Below are positions 7,823-15,751 of a DNA stretch of 64,000 bases, one piece after another. This DNA comes from Arthrobacter sp. FW305-BF8. GTDB lineage: Bacteria > Actinomycetota > Actinomycetes > Actinomycetales > Micrococcaceae. The DNA lies in NCBI RefSeq assembly GCF_021789315.1, contig NZ_CP084561.1, positions 4,836,001 through 4,900,000 on the forward strand, read 5' to 3'. The translations under genes were made by a program, and so were the position numbers. Position 1 is the first letter of the stretch, and each line of letters opens with the position of its first letter. The notes below the pieces were generated by a model that did no database searches, was not told the DNA's origin, and saw only the letters and a program-made list of their open reading frames with translations.

Positions 7823-9142
7823 ATGAGCCAGACCACCCAGTCCACTACGGCGGGCACTGCTGCCCCGGCCGGGACACCGAAGAAGGCAGCCCTTGCCAGC
7901 TTCCTCGGCAGCGCCGTCGAGTACTACGACTTCTTTATCTTCGGCTCCGCAGCCGCGCTGATCTTCCCGCACGTGTTCTTCCCGAACGCGGACGCCAATG
8001 CCGCCATCATGTCCTTCGCGACGTTCGGCTTTGCGTACATCGCGCGGCCCGTCGGCGCCGTCATCCTGGGCCACTTTGGCGACCGGGTGGGCCGCCGCAA
8101 GGTCCTGATGTTCACCCTGGTCCTCATGGGTGCCTCCACCTTCCTGATCGGCTGCCTGCCGGACTTCAACACCGTGGGCTGGTGGGCGCCGGCGCTGCTG
8201 GTGCTGGCCCGCCTCTGCCAGGGCCTCTCGGCTGCCGGTGAACAGGCCGGCGCATCCTCCATGACCCTGGAGCACGCTCCGGACAACCAGCGCTCCTTCT
8301 TCACCTCGTGGACCCTGACAGGCACCCAGGGCGGCCAGATCCTGGCGGCGCTTGTCTTCATTCCGGTCCTGGCCCTGCCTGACGAAATCAAGTACGGCAT
8401 CGGCTGGCGGATCCCCTTCTGGCTCAGCGCCGTGGTTGTGATGGTCGCGTTCTTCATCCGCCGCACCCTGCACGAGCCGCCGGCCTTCGAAGCCGCCCAG
8501 AAGTCAGCCCAGATCGCCAAGCTACCCGTCGCGGACCTGCTCAAGACCCACTGGCGCGACGTCCTCCGCGTCATCTGCTGCGCCTTCATCTCTGCCGTCT
8601 CCACCGTGTTCGGCACGCTCGCCATCAGCTACGCCAAGACCGTTGCCGGCGTGGACGGCACCACCACTCTCTGGCTCGTGGTGGGCGCCAACCTCGTGGC
8701 CCTGGGCACCCAGCCGCTCTTCGGCAGGCTGGCGGACCGGATCGGCCGGAAGCCGGTCTACATCTACGGCGCCCTGTCCAGCGCGGCCCTTGCCCCGCTG
8801 TTCCTGCTGAGCCTCGAATCCGGCAACGTGCCGCTGATGTTCCTGGCCGCCATCGCCTTCTTCTCCTGTGGCTACGCCGCCGCCAACGCCGTCTGGCCGT
8901 CCTTCTACGCCGAGATGTTCAGCACGAAGGTGCGCTTCTCCGGCCTGGCCATCGGCACGCAGCTCGGCTTCCTGATGGCCGGCTTCGCCCCGGCCATTGT
9001 CGCGGCCATGGGCGGCATCAAGCCCGGGGGCTGGGTGCAGATCAGCATCTTCACCGCGGTCATCTGCGGCGTCGCCGCCGTCTCGGCCCTGACGGCGAAG
9101 GAGACCTTCAAGGTCCCCACCAAGGAGCTCGGGCTCAAGTAG
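7823..9142 (+). CDS. MHS-family MFS transporter, probable shikimate/aromatic acid importer
   Basis: Proton-coupled importer in the cytoplasmic membrane. The 439-residue protein has about 12 membrane segments and the hallmark metabolite:H+ symporter loop after helix 2 (RPVGAVILGHFGDRVGRRK). The repeat of that loop between helices 8 and 9 is GRLADRIGRKP. The helix-1 region SAVEYYDFFIFGSAAAL is typical of ShiA, ProP and related carriers. It is divergent from iclR and next to the shikimate/protocatechuate operon, so shikimate, quinate or protocatechuate is the likely substrate (inference from context). SD AAGGA lies 5 nt before the ATG. Confidence 0.9.
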   Translation: MSQTTQSTTAGTAAPAGTPKKAALASFLGSAVEYYDFFIFGSAAALIFPHVFFPNADANAAIMSFATFGFAYIARPVGAVILGHFGDRVGRRKVLMFTLVLMGASTFLIGCLPDFNTVGWWAPALLVLARLCQGLSAAGEQAGASSMTLEHAPDNQRSFFTSWTLTGTQGGQILAALVFIPVLALPDEIKYGIGWRIPFWLSAVVVMVAFFIRRTLHEPPAFEAAQKSAQIAKLPVADLLKTHWRDVLRVICCAFISAVSTVFGTLAISYAKTVAGVDGTTTLWLVVGANLVALGTQPLFGRLADRIGRKPVYIYGALSSAALAPLFLLSLESGNVPLMFLAAIAFFSCGYAAANAVWPSFYAEMFSTKVRFSGLAIGTQLGFLMAGFAPAIVAAMGGIKPGGWVQISIFTAVICGVAAVSALTAKETFKVPTKELGLK

Positions 9143-9164
9143 CCCCGCCCGCCCAACGTGCGTT

Positions 9165-9214
9165 CCCGCCGTCGTGACCCCGTTTGCTCCCCAAACCGGG
9201 TCACGACCGGCGGG
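9165..9214. repeat. long interrupted palindrome between convergent genes
   Basis: Arms CCCGCC-GTCGTGACCC and GGGTCACGAC-c-GGCGGG pair over 16 bp with one bulged C. Inside, GTTTG pairs with CAAAC around a CTCCC loop. It lies just after the MHS permease and in front of the 3' end of the ligase gene, so it may end transcription from both sides. There is no U-run directly after it. Confidence 0.7.
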
Positions 9215-9248
9215 TCGCTGCATTTTGGGGCGATTTAGCTTTAAAGAA

Positions 9249-9262
9249 GGTCACGACGGCGG
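9249..9262. repeat. partial second copy of the palindrome arm
   Basis: GGTCACGACGGCGG repeats the right arm of the palindrome 50 bp upstream, lacking only the bulged C. It lies next to the ligase stop. Confidence 0.55.
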
Positions 9263-9289
9263 CCCGCCAGTTGCGGGGCGGCAGGAACC

Positions 9290-10357
9290 TCAGGTGGCCA
9301 GCACCTCGGCGAGGTCGAACTTCACCGGCTCCTCGAGCTGTTCATAAGTGCAGGACTCCGGGTCCCGGTCCGGCCGCCAGCGCACGAACTGCGCCGTGTG
9401 GCGGAACCGCTCCCCTTCCATGTGGTCGTATTTCACTTCCAGCACCCGCTCCGGCCGCAGCGGCGTGAAGGACAGGTCCTTGCCCGCGCTCCACCGGCTG
9501 CCCTCCGCGTTGCGGGGCGTCCGGGTGCCGTCCTCCTGCTTGGCCCAGGCCCACGGGTGCTCGTCGAAGCTGGTGACCAGGGGCTGGAGTTCCTCGAATA
9601 GCTCCTTGCGCCGCTTCATCGGAAAAGCGCCGACAACGCCGACGCTGGCGAGTTCACCGCCGGGTTTGTACAGGCCCAGCAGCAACGAGCCAATCGCGTC
9701 GGGGCCGCTCTTGTGCACGCGGTAGCCGGCCAGGACGCAGTCGGCAGTCCGTTCGTGCTTGATCTTGAACATCACGCGCTTGTCCGGCTGGTACGGACCG
9801 TCCAGCGGCTTGGCAATGATCCCGTCCAGGCCTGCGCCCTCGAACTCGTGGAACCACTTTCCGGCCAGCTCCGGATCCTGCGTGGCGGCGGTCAGGTGGA
9901 CCGGGGCGCTGGCCGAGGCGAAGGCCTGCTCCAGGGCCGCGCGCCGCTCCGCGAAGGGACGTCCGCTGAAGTCCTCGTCGCCGAGGGCCAGCAAATCGAA
10001 GGCCACGAATCTCGCCGGCGTCTGCTCGGAGAGCATCTTGACCCTGCTGGCCGCGGGATGGATCCGCTGCTGCAGGGCGTCGAAGTCCAGCCGGTCCCCG
10101 GAGGAGCCCACCAGGACGATCTCGCCGTCGAGCACGCATTTGGGCGGCAGATTGGCCTTCAGCGCCTCCACGAGTTCGGGAAAGTAGCGCGTCATCGGTT
10201 TTTCGTTGCGGCTGCCGATCTCCACGTCGTCGCCGTCGCGGAAGATGATGGAGCGGAATCCATCCCACTTCGGCTCGTAGCTCAGGCGGCCTTCAGGGAT
10301 GGCACCGACCGATTTGGCCAGCATCGGGGCGACGGGGGGCATGACCGGCAGTTGCAT
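9290..10357 (-). CDS. ATP-dependent DNA ligase, LigC-like
   Basis: Seals nicks using ATP; in actinobacteria LigC-type enzymes act in repair beside the essential NAD-dependent LigA. It is 355 residues: adenylation domain (residues 1 to about 215) with the nucleotidyl-lysine in EPKWDG (Lys30), then an OB-fold domain with RPERVLEVKYDHMEGERFRH. No polymerase or nuclease domain of the LigD type is present. A longer frame to 10474 exists but its first 39 residues are Arg/Gly-rich and not family-like. The chosen ATG has an AAGAAT hexamer 7 nt upstream, consistent with a leaderless start. It is divergent from the flavin oxidoreductase gene. Confidence 0.9.
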   Translation of the reverse strand: MQLPVMPPVAPMLAKSVGAIPEGRLSYEPKWDGFRSIIFRDGDDVEIGSRNEKPMTRYFPELVEALKANLPPKCVLDGEIVLVGSSGDRLDFDALQQRIHPAASRVKMLSEQTPARFVAFDLLALGDEDFSGRPFAERRAALEQAFASASAPVHLTAATQDPELAGKWFHEFEGAGLDGIIAKPLDGPYQPDKRVMFKIKHERTADCVLAGYRVHKSGPDAIGSLLLGLYKPGGELASVGVVGAFPMKRRKELFEELQPLVTSFDEHPWAWAKQEDGTRTPRNAEGSRWSAGKDLSFTPLRPERVLEVKYDHMEGERFRHTAQFVRWRPDRDPESCTYEQLEEPVKFDLAEVLAT

Positions 10358-10479
10358 AGGCCCCATTCTTGCCCGGCACCCGTCCGGGCGCCACCCCTTG
10401 GCGGCACCACCCCGCCGCGCCCCACCGCGACTGTCCGCCACCCTCGACACGACCACCGCCTCGCCGGTAGACATTAACG

Positions 10480-11451
10480 ATGGCAGCTATCGGTTTCCAC
10501 GCATCGCATGAACAGATCAGCCCCGGCCAGCTCCTGCAGGACGTCCGGCTTGCCGAGGAGGCGGGCTTCGACGCCGCCATGTGCTCGGACCACATCGAAC
10601 CGTGGTCTGCGCGGCAGGGGCACTCGGGCTTCGCGTGGTCCTGGCTCGGCGCTGCCCTGGCCAGCACCAGCCTGCGCTTCGGCGTGGTCACCGCGCCGGG
10701 ACAGCGGTACCACCCGGCCATCATCGCCCACGCCTCGGCCACGCTGGCATCCATGTTCCCCGGCCGGTTCTGGATGGCCCCGGGCAGCGGCGAGAACATG
10801 AACGAGCACGTCACCGGCGACCCCTGGCCGCTCAAGGAAACCCGCCAGCAACGGCTGGAGGAGTGCGTGGACGTCATCCGCCGGCTGCACGCCGGCGAGG
10901 AAGTCACCCACCACGGCCTGGTCACCGTGGAGCAGGCGCGGATCTGGGACGTGCCGAATCCCCCGCCGCCGCTGATCGCCCCGGCCATCAGCGTGGAGAC
11001 GGCTCGCCGGGCCGCCGGCTGGGCGGACGGCCTGGTGACGGTGAACCAGCCGGCCGAAAAACTCACGGAAATGCTGGCGGCGTACCGGTCCGAGGGCGGC
11101 CAGGGAAAGGCCGTGCTGCAGATCCACCTGTCCTGGGCTCCCCGGGAGGAGGACGCCGTCGCCACAGCCCTCGACCAGTGGCGTTCGAACGTCTTCGCCC
11201 CGCCCATCCCCTGGGACCTGCCGACGGCGGCGCACTTCGACGGCGTCAGCACCGACGTCGGGGAGGCCCAGGTCCGGAAATCGGTGAACATCTCCGCCAG
11301 CCTGGACCGCCACGTGGAGTGGCTAAGCGAGTACCTGGACCTCGGCTTCGACGAACTGTACCTCCACTTCGTGGGGCAGGACCAGGCGCCGTTCATCGAT
11401 GCCTTCGCGGGCAGCGTCCTGCCGCAGCTGCGCAAGGTGCCGGTGGCATGA
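10480..11451 (+). CDS. luciferase-like flavin oxidoreductase (TIGR03885-like, F420-type fold)
   Basis: A 323-residue TIM-barrel oxidoreductase of the luciferase-like monooxygenase superfamily. MAAIGFHASHEQISPGQLL, MCSDHIEPWS, FGVVTAPGQRYHP and MFPGRFWMAPGSGENMNEHV resemble F420-dependent glucose-6-phosphate dehydrogenases. The overall look fits the subgroup described as a probable non-F420 flavin enzyme (TIGR03885), which I recall is often linked to trehalose-synthase-like genes. Here its stop overlaps the start of exactly such a gene by ATGA. Substrate and true cofactor are unknown. TAGACA lies 6 nt before the ATG and no SD is visible. Confidence 0.8.
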   Translation: MAAIGFHASHEQISPGQLLQDVRLAEEAGFDAAMCSDHIEPWSARQGHSGFAWSWLGAALASTSLRFGVVTAPGQRYHPAIIAHASATLASMFPGRFWMAPGSGENMNEHVTGDPWPLKETRQQRLEECVDVIRRLHAGEEVTHHGLVTVEQARIWDVPNPPPPLIAPAISVETARRAAGWADGLVTVNQPAEKLTEMLAAYRSEGGQGKAVLQIHLSWAPREEDAVATALDQWRSNVFAPPIPWDLPTAAHFDGVSTDVGEAQVRKSVNISASLDRHVEWLSEYLDLGFDELYLHFVGQDQAPFIDAFAGSVLPQLRKVPVA

Positions 11452-13142
11452 ACATCGCGGAGACTTCGGATCTGTGGTGGAAGACCGCCGTCGTCTACTG
11501 CCTGGACGTGGAGACCTTCTTTGACCACGACGGCGACGGCACCGGTGATTTCAGCGGCCTGACCCAGCGGGTGGACTACCTGGCGGCACTGGGGGTGAAC
11601 TGCATCTGGCTGATGCCGTTTTATCCGTCACCGGACCGGGACGACGGGTACGACGTCACGGACTTCTTCGACGTCGACCGCCGGCTGGGCACGCTCGGTG
11701 ACTTTGTGGAGTTCATCCGCACTGCGAAGGACCGCGGCATCCGGGTGATCGCGGACTTCGTGGTCAACCACACCTCCAACCAGCACCCCTGGTTCGTGGA
11801 GGGCCGCAAATCCGTGGACAACCCGTACCGGGACTACTACGTCTGGCGGAGCGATCCGCCGCCGGACACGTCCTCCGAGGTGGTTTTCCCGGGTGAACAG
11901 ACCTCCATCTGGACCCAGGACGACGCCACCGGTGAGTGGTACCTGCACATGTTCATGGAGCACCAGCCGGACCTCAACGTGACCAACCCCAAGGTCCGCA
12001 ACGAGATCGCCAAGGCCATGGGCCTCTGGCTGGAGCTGGGACTGGACGGGTTCCGGCTGGATGCAGTGCCGTTTTTCCTGGAGACCCGCGGGGCGCCCAA
12101 GGACGAGGCGGCCACCATCGACCCGCACGACTACCTCAGGGCCCTGCGCAGCTTCGTCAACCGGCGCAACGGCGGGGCGGTGCTGCTGGGCGAGGTGAAC
12201 CTGCCGTACAAGGACCAGCTGGAGTATTTCGGCGGCGCTGAGGGCAACGAGTTGAACATGCAGTTCGACTTCATGTCCATGCAGCACCTCTACCTGTCGC
12301 TCGCCAGGCAGGACGCGCGCCCGCTGGCCGAGACGCTGAAGACGCGCCCGCGGCTGCATCCGGACAACCACTGGGCGATGTTCGTGCGCAACCATGACGA
12401 GCTCACCCTGGACAAGCTCAGCGACGGCGAGCGGGAGGAGGTCTTCGCCGCCTTCGGACCTGACAAGAACATGCAGCTCTACGGCCGCGGGCTGCGGCGC
12501 AGGCTGCCGCCGATGCTGGACGGCGACGCCGACCGGATCCGGATGGCCTACTCCCTGATGTTCTCCCTGCCGGGCACGCCGGTCCTCTTCTACGGCGAGG
12601 AAATCGGCATGGGTGAGGACCTGCGGCAGAAGGGCCGCGCCGCCGTCCGCACGCCCATGCAGTGGAACGGCGAGAAGAACGGCGGCTTCTCCAGCGCGAA
12701 GGTGTCCGAGCTGGTGGTCCCGCTGGCCCGCGGGGAGTACGGCCCCGAAAAGGTGAACGCGGCCAGCGCCAAACGGGACCCCGAATCGCTGTGGAACTTC
12801 ATGGCCACCCTCATCCAGCGGTACCGCGAGTCACCGGAACTGGGCTGGGGCGAGTTCGCTGTCCTCGAGCAGCCGGAGCCGGCCGTCTTTGCGCACCGCT
12901 GCAGCTCGGCAGAGGCAACGGTGGTGCTGCTTCACAACTTCGGCGAGGCGCCGGTCAAGGTCGCCGCGAACGTCGGATCCCGGGACAGCCCGCCGCGGGC
13001 TTTCAGGGACGCCATCCTGCTGGATCTGTTCGACGGCGGGAACGTACCGTTGGAGGCCGACGGCGGGTTCACCGTTGAGCTGGGGCGGTACGGCTACCGC
13101 TGGTTCCGGGTCCACCGGCCCGGCGACCGCCTGGCGCCCTGA
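11448..13142 (+). CDS. GH13 alpha-amylase-family protein, trehalose-synthase-like
   Basis: 564-residue glycoside hydrolase family 13 protein most like maltose/trehalose isomerases (TreS). The (beta/alpha)8 barrel has the four conserved regions: DFVVNH (103-108), GFRLDAVPF with nucleophile Asp205, LLGEVN with acid/base Glu249, and FVRNHDE with Asp317. The N-terminus (WWKTAVVYCLDVETFFDHDGDGTGDF) matches TreS-type entries. A shorter C-terminal beta domain ends at KVAANVGSRDS and beyond. The start is the ATG overlapping the upstream TGA; a longer frame that continues upstream is just the shadow of the oxidoreductase gene. The exact reaction (maltose-trehalose interconversion or another glucan activity) is inferred. 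Confidence 0.85.
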   Translation: MNIAETSDLWWKTAVVYCLDVETFFDHDGDGTGDFSGLTQRVDYLAALGVNCIWLMPFYPSPDRDDGYDVTDFFDVDRRLGTLGDFVEFIRTAKDRGIRVIADFVVNHTSNQHPWFVEGRKSVDNPYRDYYVWRSDPPPDTSSEVVFPGEQTSIWTQDDATGEWYLHMFMEHQPDLNVTNPKVRNEIAKAMGLWLELGLDGFRLDAVPFFLETRGAPKDEAATIDPHDYLRALRSFVNRRNGGAVLLGEVNLPYKDQLEYFGGAEGNELNMQFDFMSMQHLYLSLARQDARPLAETLKTRPRLHPDNHWAMFVRNHDELTLDKLSDGEREEVFAAFGPDKNMQLYGRGLRRRLPPMLDGDADRIRMAYSLMFSLPGTPVLFYGEEIGMGEDLRQKGRAAVRTPMQWNGEKNGGFSSAKVSELVVPLARGEYGPEKVNAASAKRDPESLWNFMATLIQRYRESPELGWGEFAVLEQPEPAVFAHRCSSAEATVVLLHNFGEAPVKVAANVGSRDSPPRAFRDAILLDLFDGGNVPLEADGGFTVELGRYGYRWFRVHRPGDRLAP

Positions 13143-13168
13143 GGGGCCCTGAGCCGGGCCCTTCGGGC

Positions 13169-14956
13169 CTAACGGTCCCGGCGGAACACTTTCACCTCCC
13201 ACGGGCGCAGCTCCAACTGCTGCGGTCCTGCCGCCGGCGCCTCGCCGGCGTCCGGCGGATAGTTGCCCAGCACCAGCTCAGCCGTTCCTAGGCCGCCAAA
13301 CCAGCCGCCGTCGTCAACCTCGGCTGTCCGGCCGGTCCCCGAAAAGTTGGCCAGCACCAAAAGTTCCGCCTCCGGAAGGGACCGCGTGAACGCGTAGACG
13401 TGTTGGTCGTCGGGCAGCAGCATGCTGAAATCCCCGTAGGCGATTACGGGATCCGAGTGCCGGAGGGCTATGACCTTGCGGTAGAAGTTGAAGACCGAGT
13501 CGGGATCGTCAACCTGGGCGGCGGCGTTGATGGTGTTGGCGTTGGGGTTCACGGCAATCCAGGGCGCCCCGGTGGTGAAGCCGCCATGCCGGCTGGCGTC
13601 CCACTGCACGGGTGTCCGGGCATTGTCCCGGTTCAGCGGTGCCAGGGCGGCGAGGACCTCGGCGTCGGTGTGGCCCAGGTGCGTGGTGGCCTCGCGGTGG
13701 TGGTTGAGGACTTCGATGTCGCGGTAGTCGCTGATGGCCCCGAATGCCATGTTGGTCATGCCCAGCTCTTCGCCCTGGTAGACGTACGGCGTACCGCGGT
13801 GCAGGTGCAGGACCGCGGCCAGCATTTTCGCCGACAGCTCGCGGTACTGGCCGTCGTCGCCGAACCGGGAGACGGCGCGGGCCTGGTCGTGGTTACCCCA
13901 GTAGAGGCTGTTCCAGCCGCGCTCCGCGAGCCCCTCCTGCCAGCGGCCCAGGGACTTCTTCAGGTCGGTGAGCAGCAGCTTCTTGGGCCGCCACTTATTG
14001 CCGCCCTCCTGGTCGAGGGCCACGTGCTCGAACTGGAACACCATGTCCACCTCCCCGCGGCCGGGATCGGTGAAGAGGGCGGCGTCCTCCACGGTGACGC
14101 CCGGCATCTCGCCCACGGTGAGCAGGTCCTTGTCCCGCCCCGCGAAGACCTCCTGGTGCATCTCCTGGAGGAACTCGTGGATGCGCGGTCCGCAGATGAA
14201 GTGCGGGCCGCCGTCGCCGTAGAGCATCCCTTCGGCCTGCGGGCCGTCCGGCAGCGACTGCTCCTTGGAAATGAAGTTGATGACATCCATCCGGAAGCCG
14301 TCCACACCGCGGTCCAGCCACCAGTTCATCATGTCGTACACGGCCGCCCGCACCTCCGGGTTTTCCCAGTTGAGATCCGGCTGCTTCCTGGAGAACAGGT
14401 GCAGGTAGTACTCCCCCGTCTTTGCGTCGTACTCCCAGGCCGGCCCCGAGAAGGCCGATCCCCAGTTGTTTGGCTCCGCACCGGGCATTCCGGGAGCAGG
14501 TTCACCAGGCCCGACGCCCTCGCGCGGCGGCCGCCACCAGTACCAGTTCCGCTTCGGGTTGTCCTTACTGGAGCGGGACTCCGCGAACCACGGGTGCTCG
14601 TCGGAGGTGTGGTTCACCACCAGGTCCATCACCAGCTTCATGTCACGCGAGTGCAGGCCGTCCAGCAGTTCGTCGAGGGTTTCCAGGTCGCCGAACACGG
14701 GATCGATGTCGCGGTAGTCGCTGATGTCGTAGCCGTTGTCATCCTGCGGCGAGCGGTACACCGGTGAAAGCCAGACGACGTCGACCCCCAGCTTTTGCAG
14801 GTAGTCCAGCTTGCCGATGATCCCGCGGAGGTCACCGATGCCGTCGCCGTCCGAGTCAGCGAAGCTGCGCGGATAGATCTGGTAGACCACCGCGCTCTTG
14901 AACCACTCCCTGCCGGCGCGGTAAGCCGTTTCTGCCTCGGTTTCCTGCGTGGTCAT
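13169..14956 (-). CDS. oligo-1,6-glucosidase / alpha-glucosidase (GH13)
   Basis: Hydrolyses short alpha-glucans in the cytoplasm. It is 595 residues from the chosen start. Catalytic residues are Asp224 (GFRMDVINFI), Glu283 (TVGEMPGV) and Asp357 (WGNHDQAR). The Val directly after the nucleophile (MDVIN) is the residue known to mark alpha-1,6 specificity in the oligo-1,6-glucosidase subfamily. An insert around residues 145-160 rich in Gly/Pro (GVGPGEPAPGMPGAEP) is longer than usual. The ATG at 14956 has a strong AGGAGG at 8-nt spacing, so the 25-residue extension to 15031 is rejected. It converges on the TreS-like gene, suggesting a shared glucan/trehalose role. Confidence 0.9.
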   Translation of the reverse strand: MTTQETEAETAYRAGREWFKSAVVYQIYPRSFADSDGDGIGDLRGIIGKLDYLQKLGVDVVWLSPVYRSPQDDNGYDISDYRDIDPVFGDLETLDELLDGLHSRDMKLVMDLVVNHTSDEHPWFAESRSSKDNPKRNWYWWRPPREGVGPGEPAPGMPGAEPNNWGSAFSGPAWEYDAKTGEYYLHLFSRKQPDLNWENPEVRAAVYDMMNWWLDRGVDGFRMDVINFISKEQSLPDGPQAEGMLYGDGGPHFICGPRIHEFLQEMHQEVFAGRDKDLLTVGEMPGVTVEDAALFTDPGRGEVDMVFQFEHVALDQEGGNKWRPKKLLLTDLKKSLGRWQEGLAERGWNSLYWGNHDQARAVSRFGDDGQYRELSAKMLAAVLHLHRGTPYVYQGEELGMTNMAFGAISDYRDIEVLNHHREATTHLGHTDAEVLAALAPLNRDNARTPVQWDASRHGGFTTGAPWIAVNPNANTINAAAQVDDPDSVFNFYRKVIALRHSDPVIAYGDFSMLLPDDQHVYAFTRSLPEAELLVLANFSGTGRTAEVDDGGWFGGLGTAELVLGNYPPDAGEAPAAGPQQLELRPWEVKVFRRDR

Positions 14957-15212
14957 CGCTGGCTCCTCCTGGTCGACGGTGGCGGGCTGCTGGCCCACTG
15001 AAAGTCTTGTTCCAGAAGAATCGGCGGTCAATGGCTTGGCTAGAAGGCCTCAGCGGATACCGTCCGGAATGCAGGATGGGGTGGCGGAAACCGCCGCGGC
15101 GCCGGAAACTAACCGGACGCTAACGGGCAGGAAACGCGTGCGCAACAATGCCACGCCACACTTGGTTGTGCCGGCAATTGCAGGCACCAGCTCCAGCTCA
15201 GGAGGCCACGCC

Positions 15213-15449
15213 ATGTTGAAGGAAGCCAAACCCCACATCACCCGGGTCCGTGCCCTGGACCAGCTGCACCGCGGCGACGAGATCGAGGCCCGCCTGTCGG
15301 TGGGCCCCAGCTATGACGATGTCATCGTCCGCCGCGGCAGCGTCCAGGAGACAGCCCCGGGCATCGGCGTCGTCTGGATCATGGACCATCACTCGGGCAT
15401 GCGCAAGGCCATCAATACGGACGAATGCAGCGTCTGGCGCGTCGCCTGA
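15213..15449 (+). CDS. small conserved-looking protein of unknown function
   Basis: 78 residues, no recognised domain. The sequence is balanced and soluble (RVRALDQLHRGDEIEARLSV, GIGVVWIMDHHSGMRKAI), with a likely small beta fold. The start is well defined by AGGAGG with a 7-nt spacer. The ATG upstream in the same frame has no SD. It is divergent from the glucosidase gene and convergent with the MoaD-like gene. I do not recognise a function. Confidence 0.65.
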   Translation: MLKEAKPHITRVRALDQLHRGDEIEARLSVGPSYDDVIVRRGSVQETAPGIGVVWIMDHHSGMRKAINTDECSVWRVA

Positions 15450-15454
15450 GCGAG

Positions 15455-15742
15455 CTAACCGCCAGCCACGGACTGGATAATCAGCACTTCCTGGCCGGCA
15501 GAAACTTCCGTCTCCAGGCCGCGGAGACGCCGGACCTCCTCACCGTTCACGTAAATATTCACGTAACGGCGGAGCGCACCCGTCTCGTCCCGCAGCCGCC
15601 TGGCGAGCACCGGGTAGGTTCCGGTCACGGAATCCAGCAACCAACCCACAGTCACCGCCCCGTCGGCGGGTGTAGTCAGTATGGACTGCCCGCCGGCGAG
15701 CGGCTGGAGGACGCCGGGAAGGACCACGCTGATCTCAGCCAC
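15455..15742 (-). CDS. MoaD/ThiS-family ubiquitin-like protein
   Basis: 95 residues with a beta-grasp pattern (GWLLDSVTGTYPVLARRL, RRYVNIYVNGEEVRRL) and the C-terminal Gly-Gly (QSVAGG) used by sulfur carriers and small modifiers for adenylation and thiocarboxylation. The stop comes right after the Gly-Gly. It is 9 bp downstream of a beta-propeller gene in the same orientation, and no moaE, moeB, thiF or thiG is nearby. It may be a sulfur carrier for a pathway encoded elsewhere or a ubiquitin-like small modifier; the partner is unknown. Confidence 0.8.
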   Translation of the reverse strand: MAEISVVLPGVLQPLAGGQSILTTPADGAVTVGWLLDSVTGTYPVLARRLRDETGALRRYVNIYVNGEEVRRLRGLETEVSAGQEVLIIQSVAGG

Positions 15743-15751
15743 CGCACATCC

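Noticed and set aside
10581..11447. Upstream extension of the TreS-like frame
   Set aside because: It is an alternate-frame reading of the oxidoreductase gene, Arg/Pro/Gly-rich, while the ATG at the ATGA overlap starts family-like sequence.
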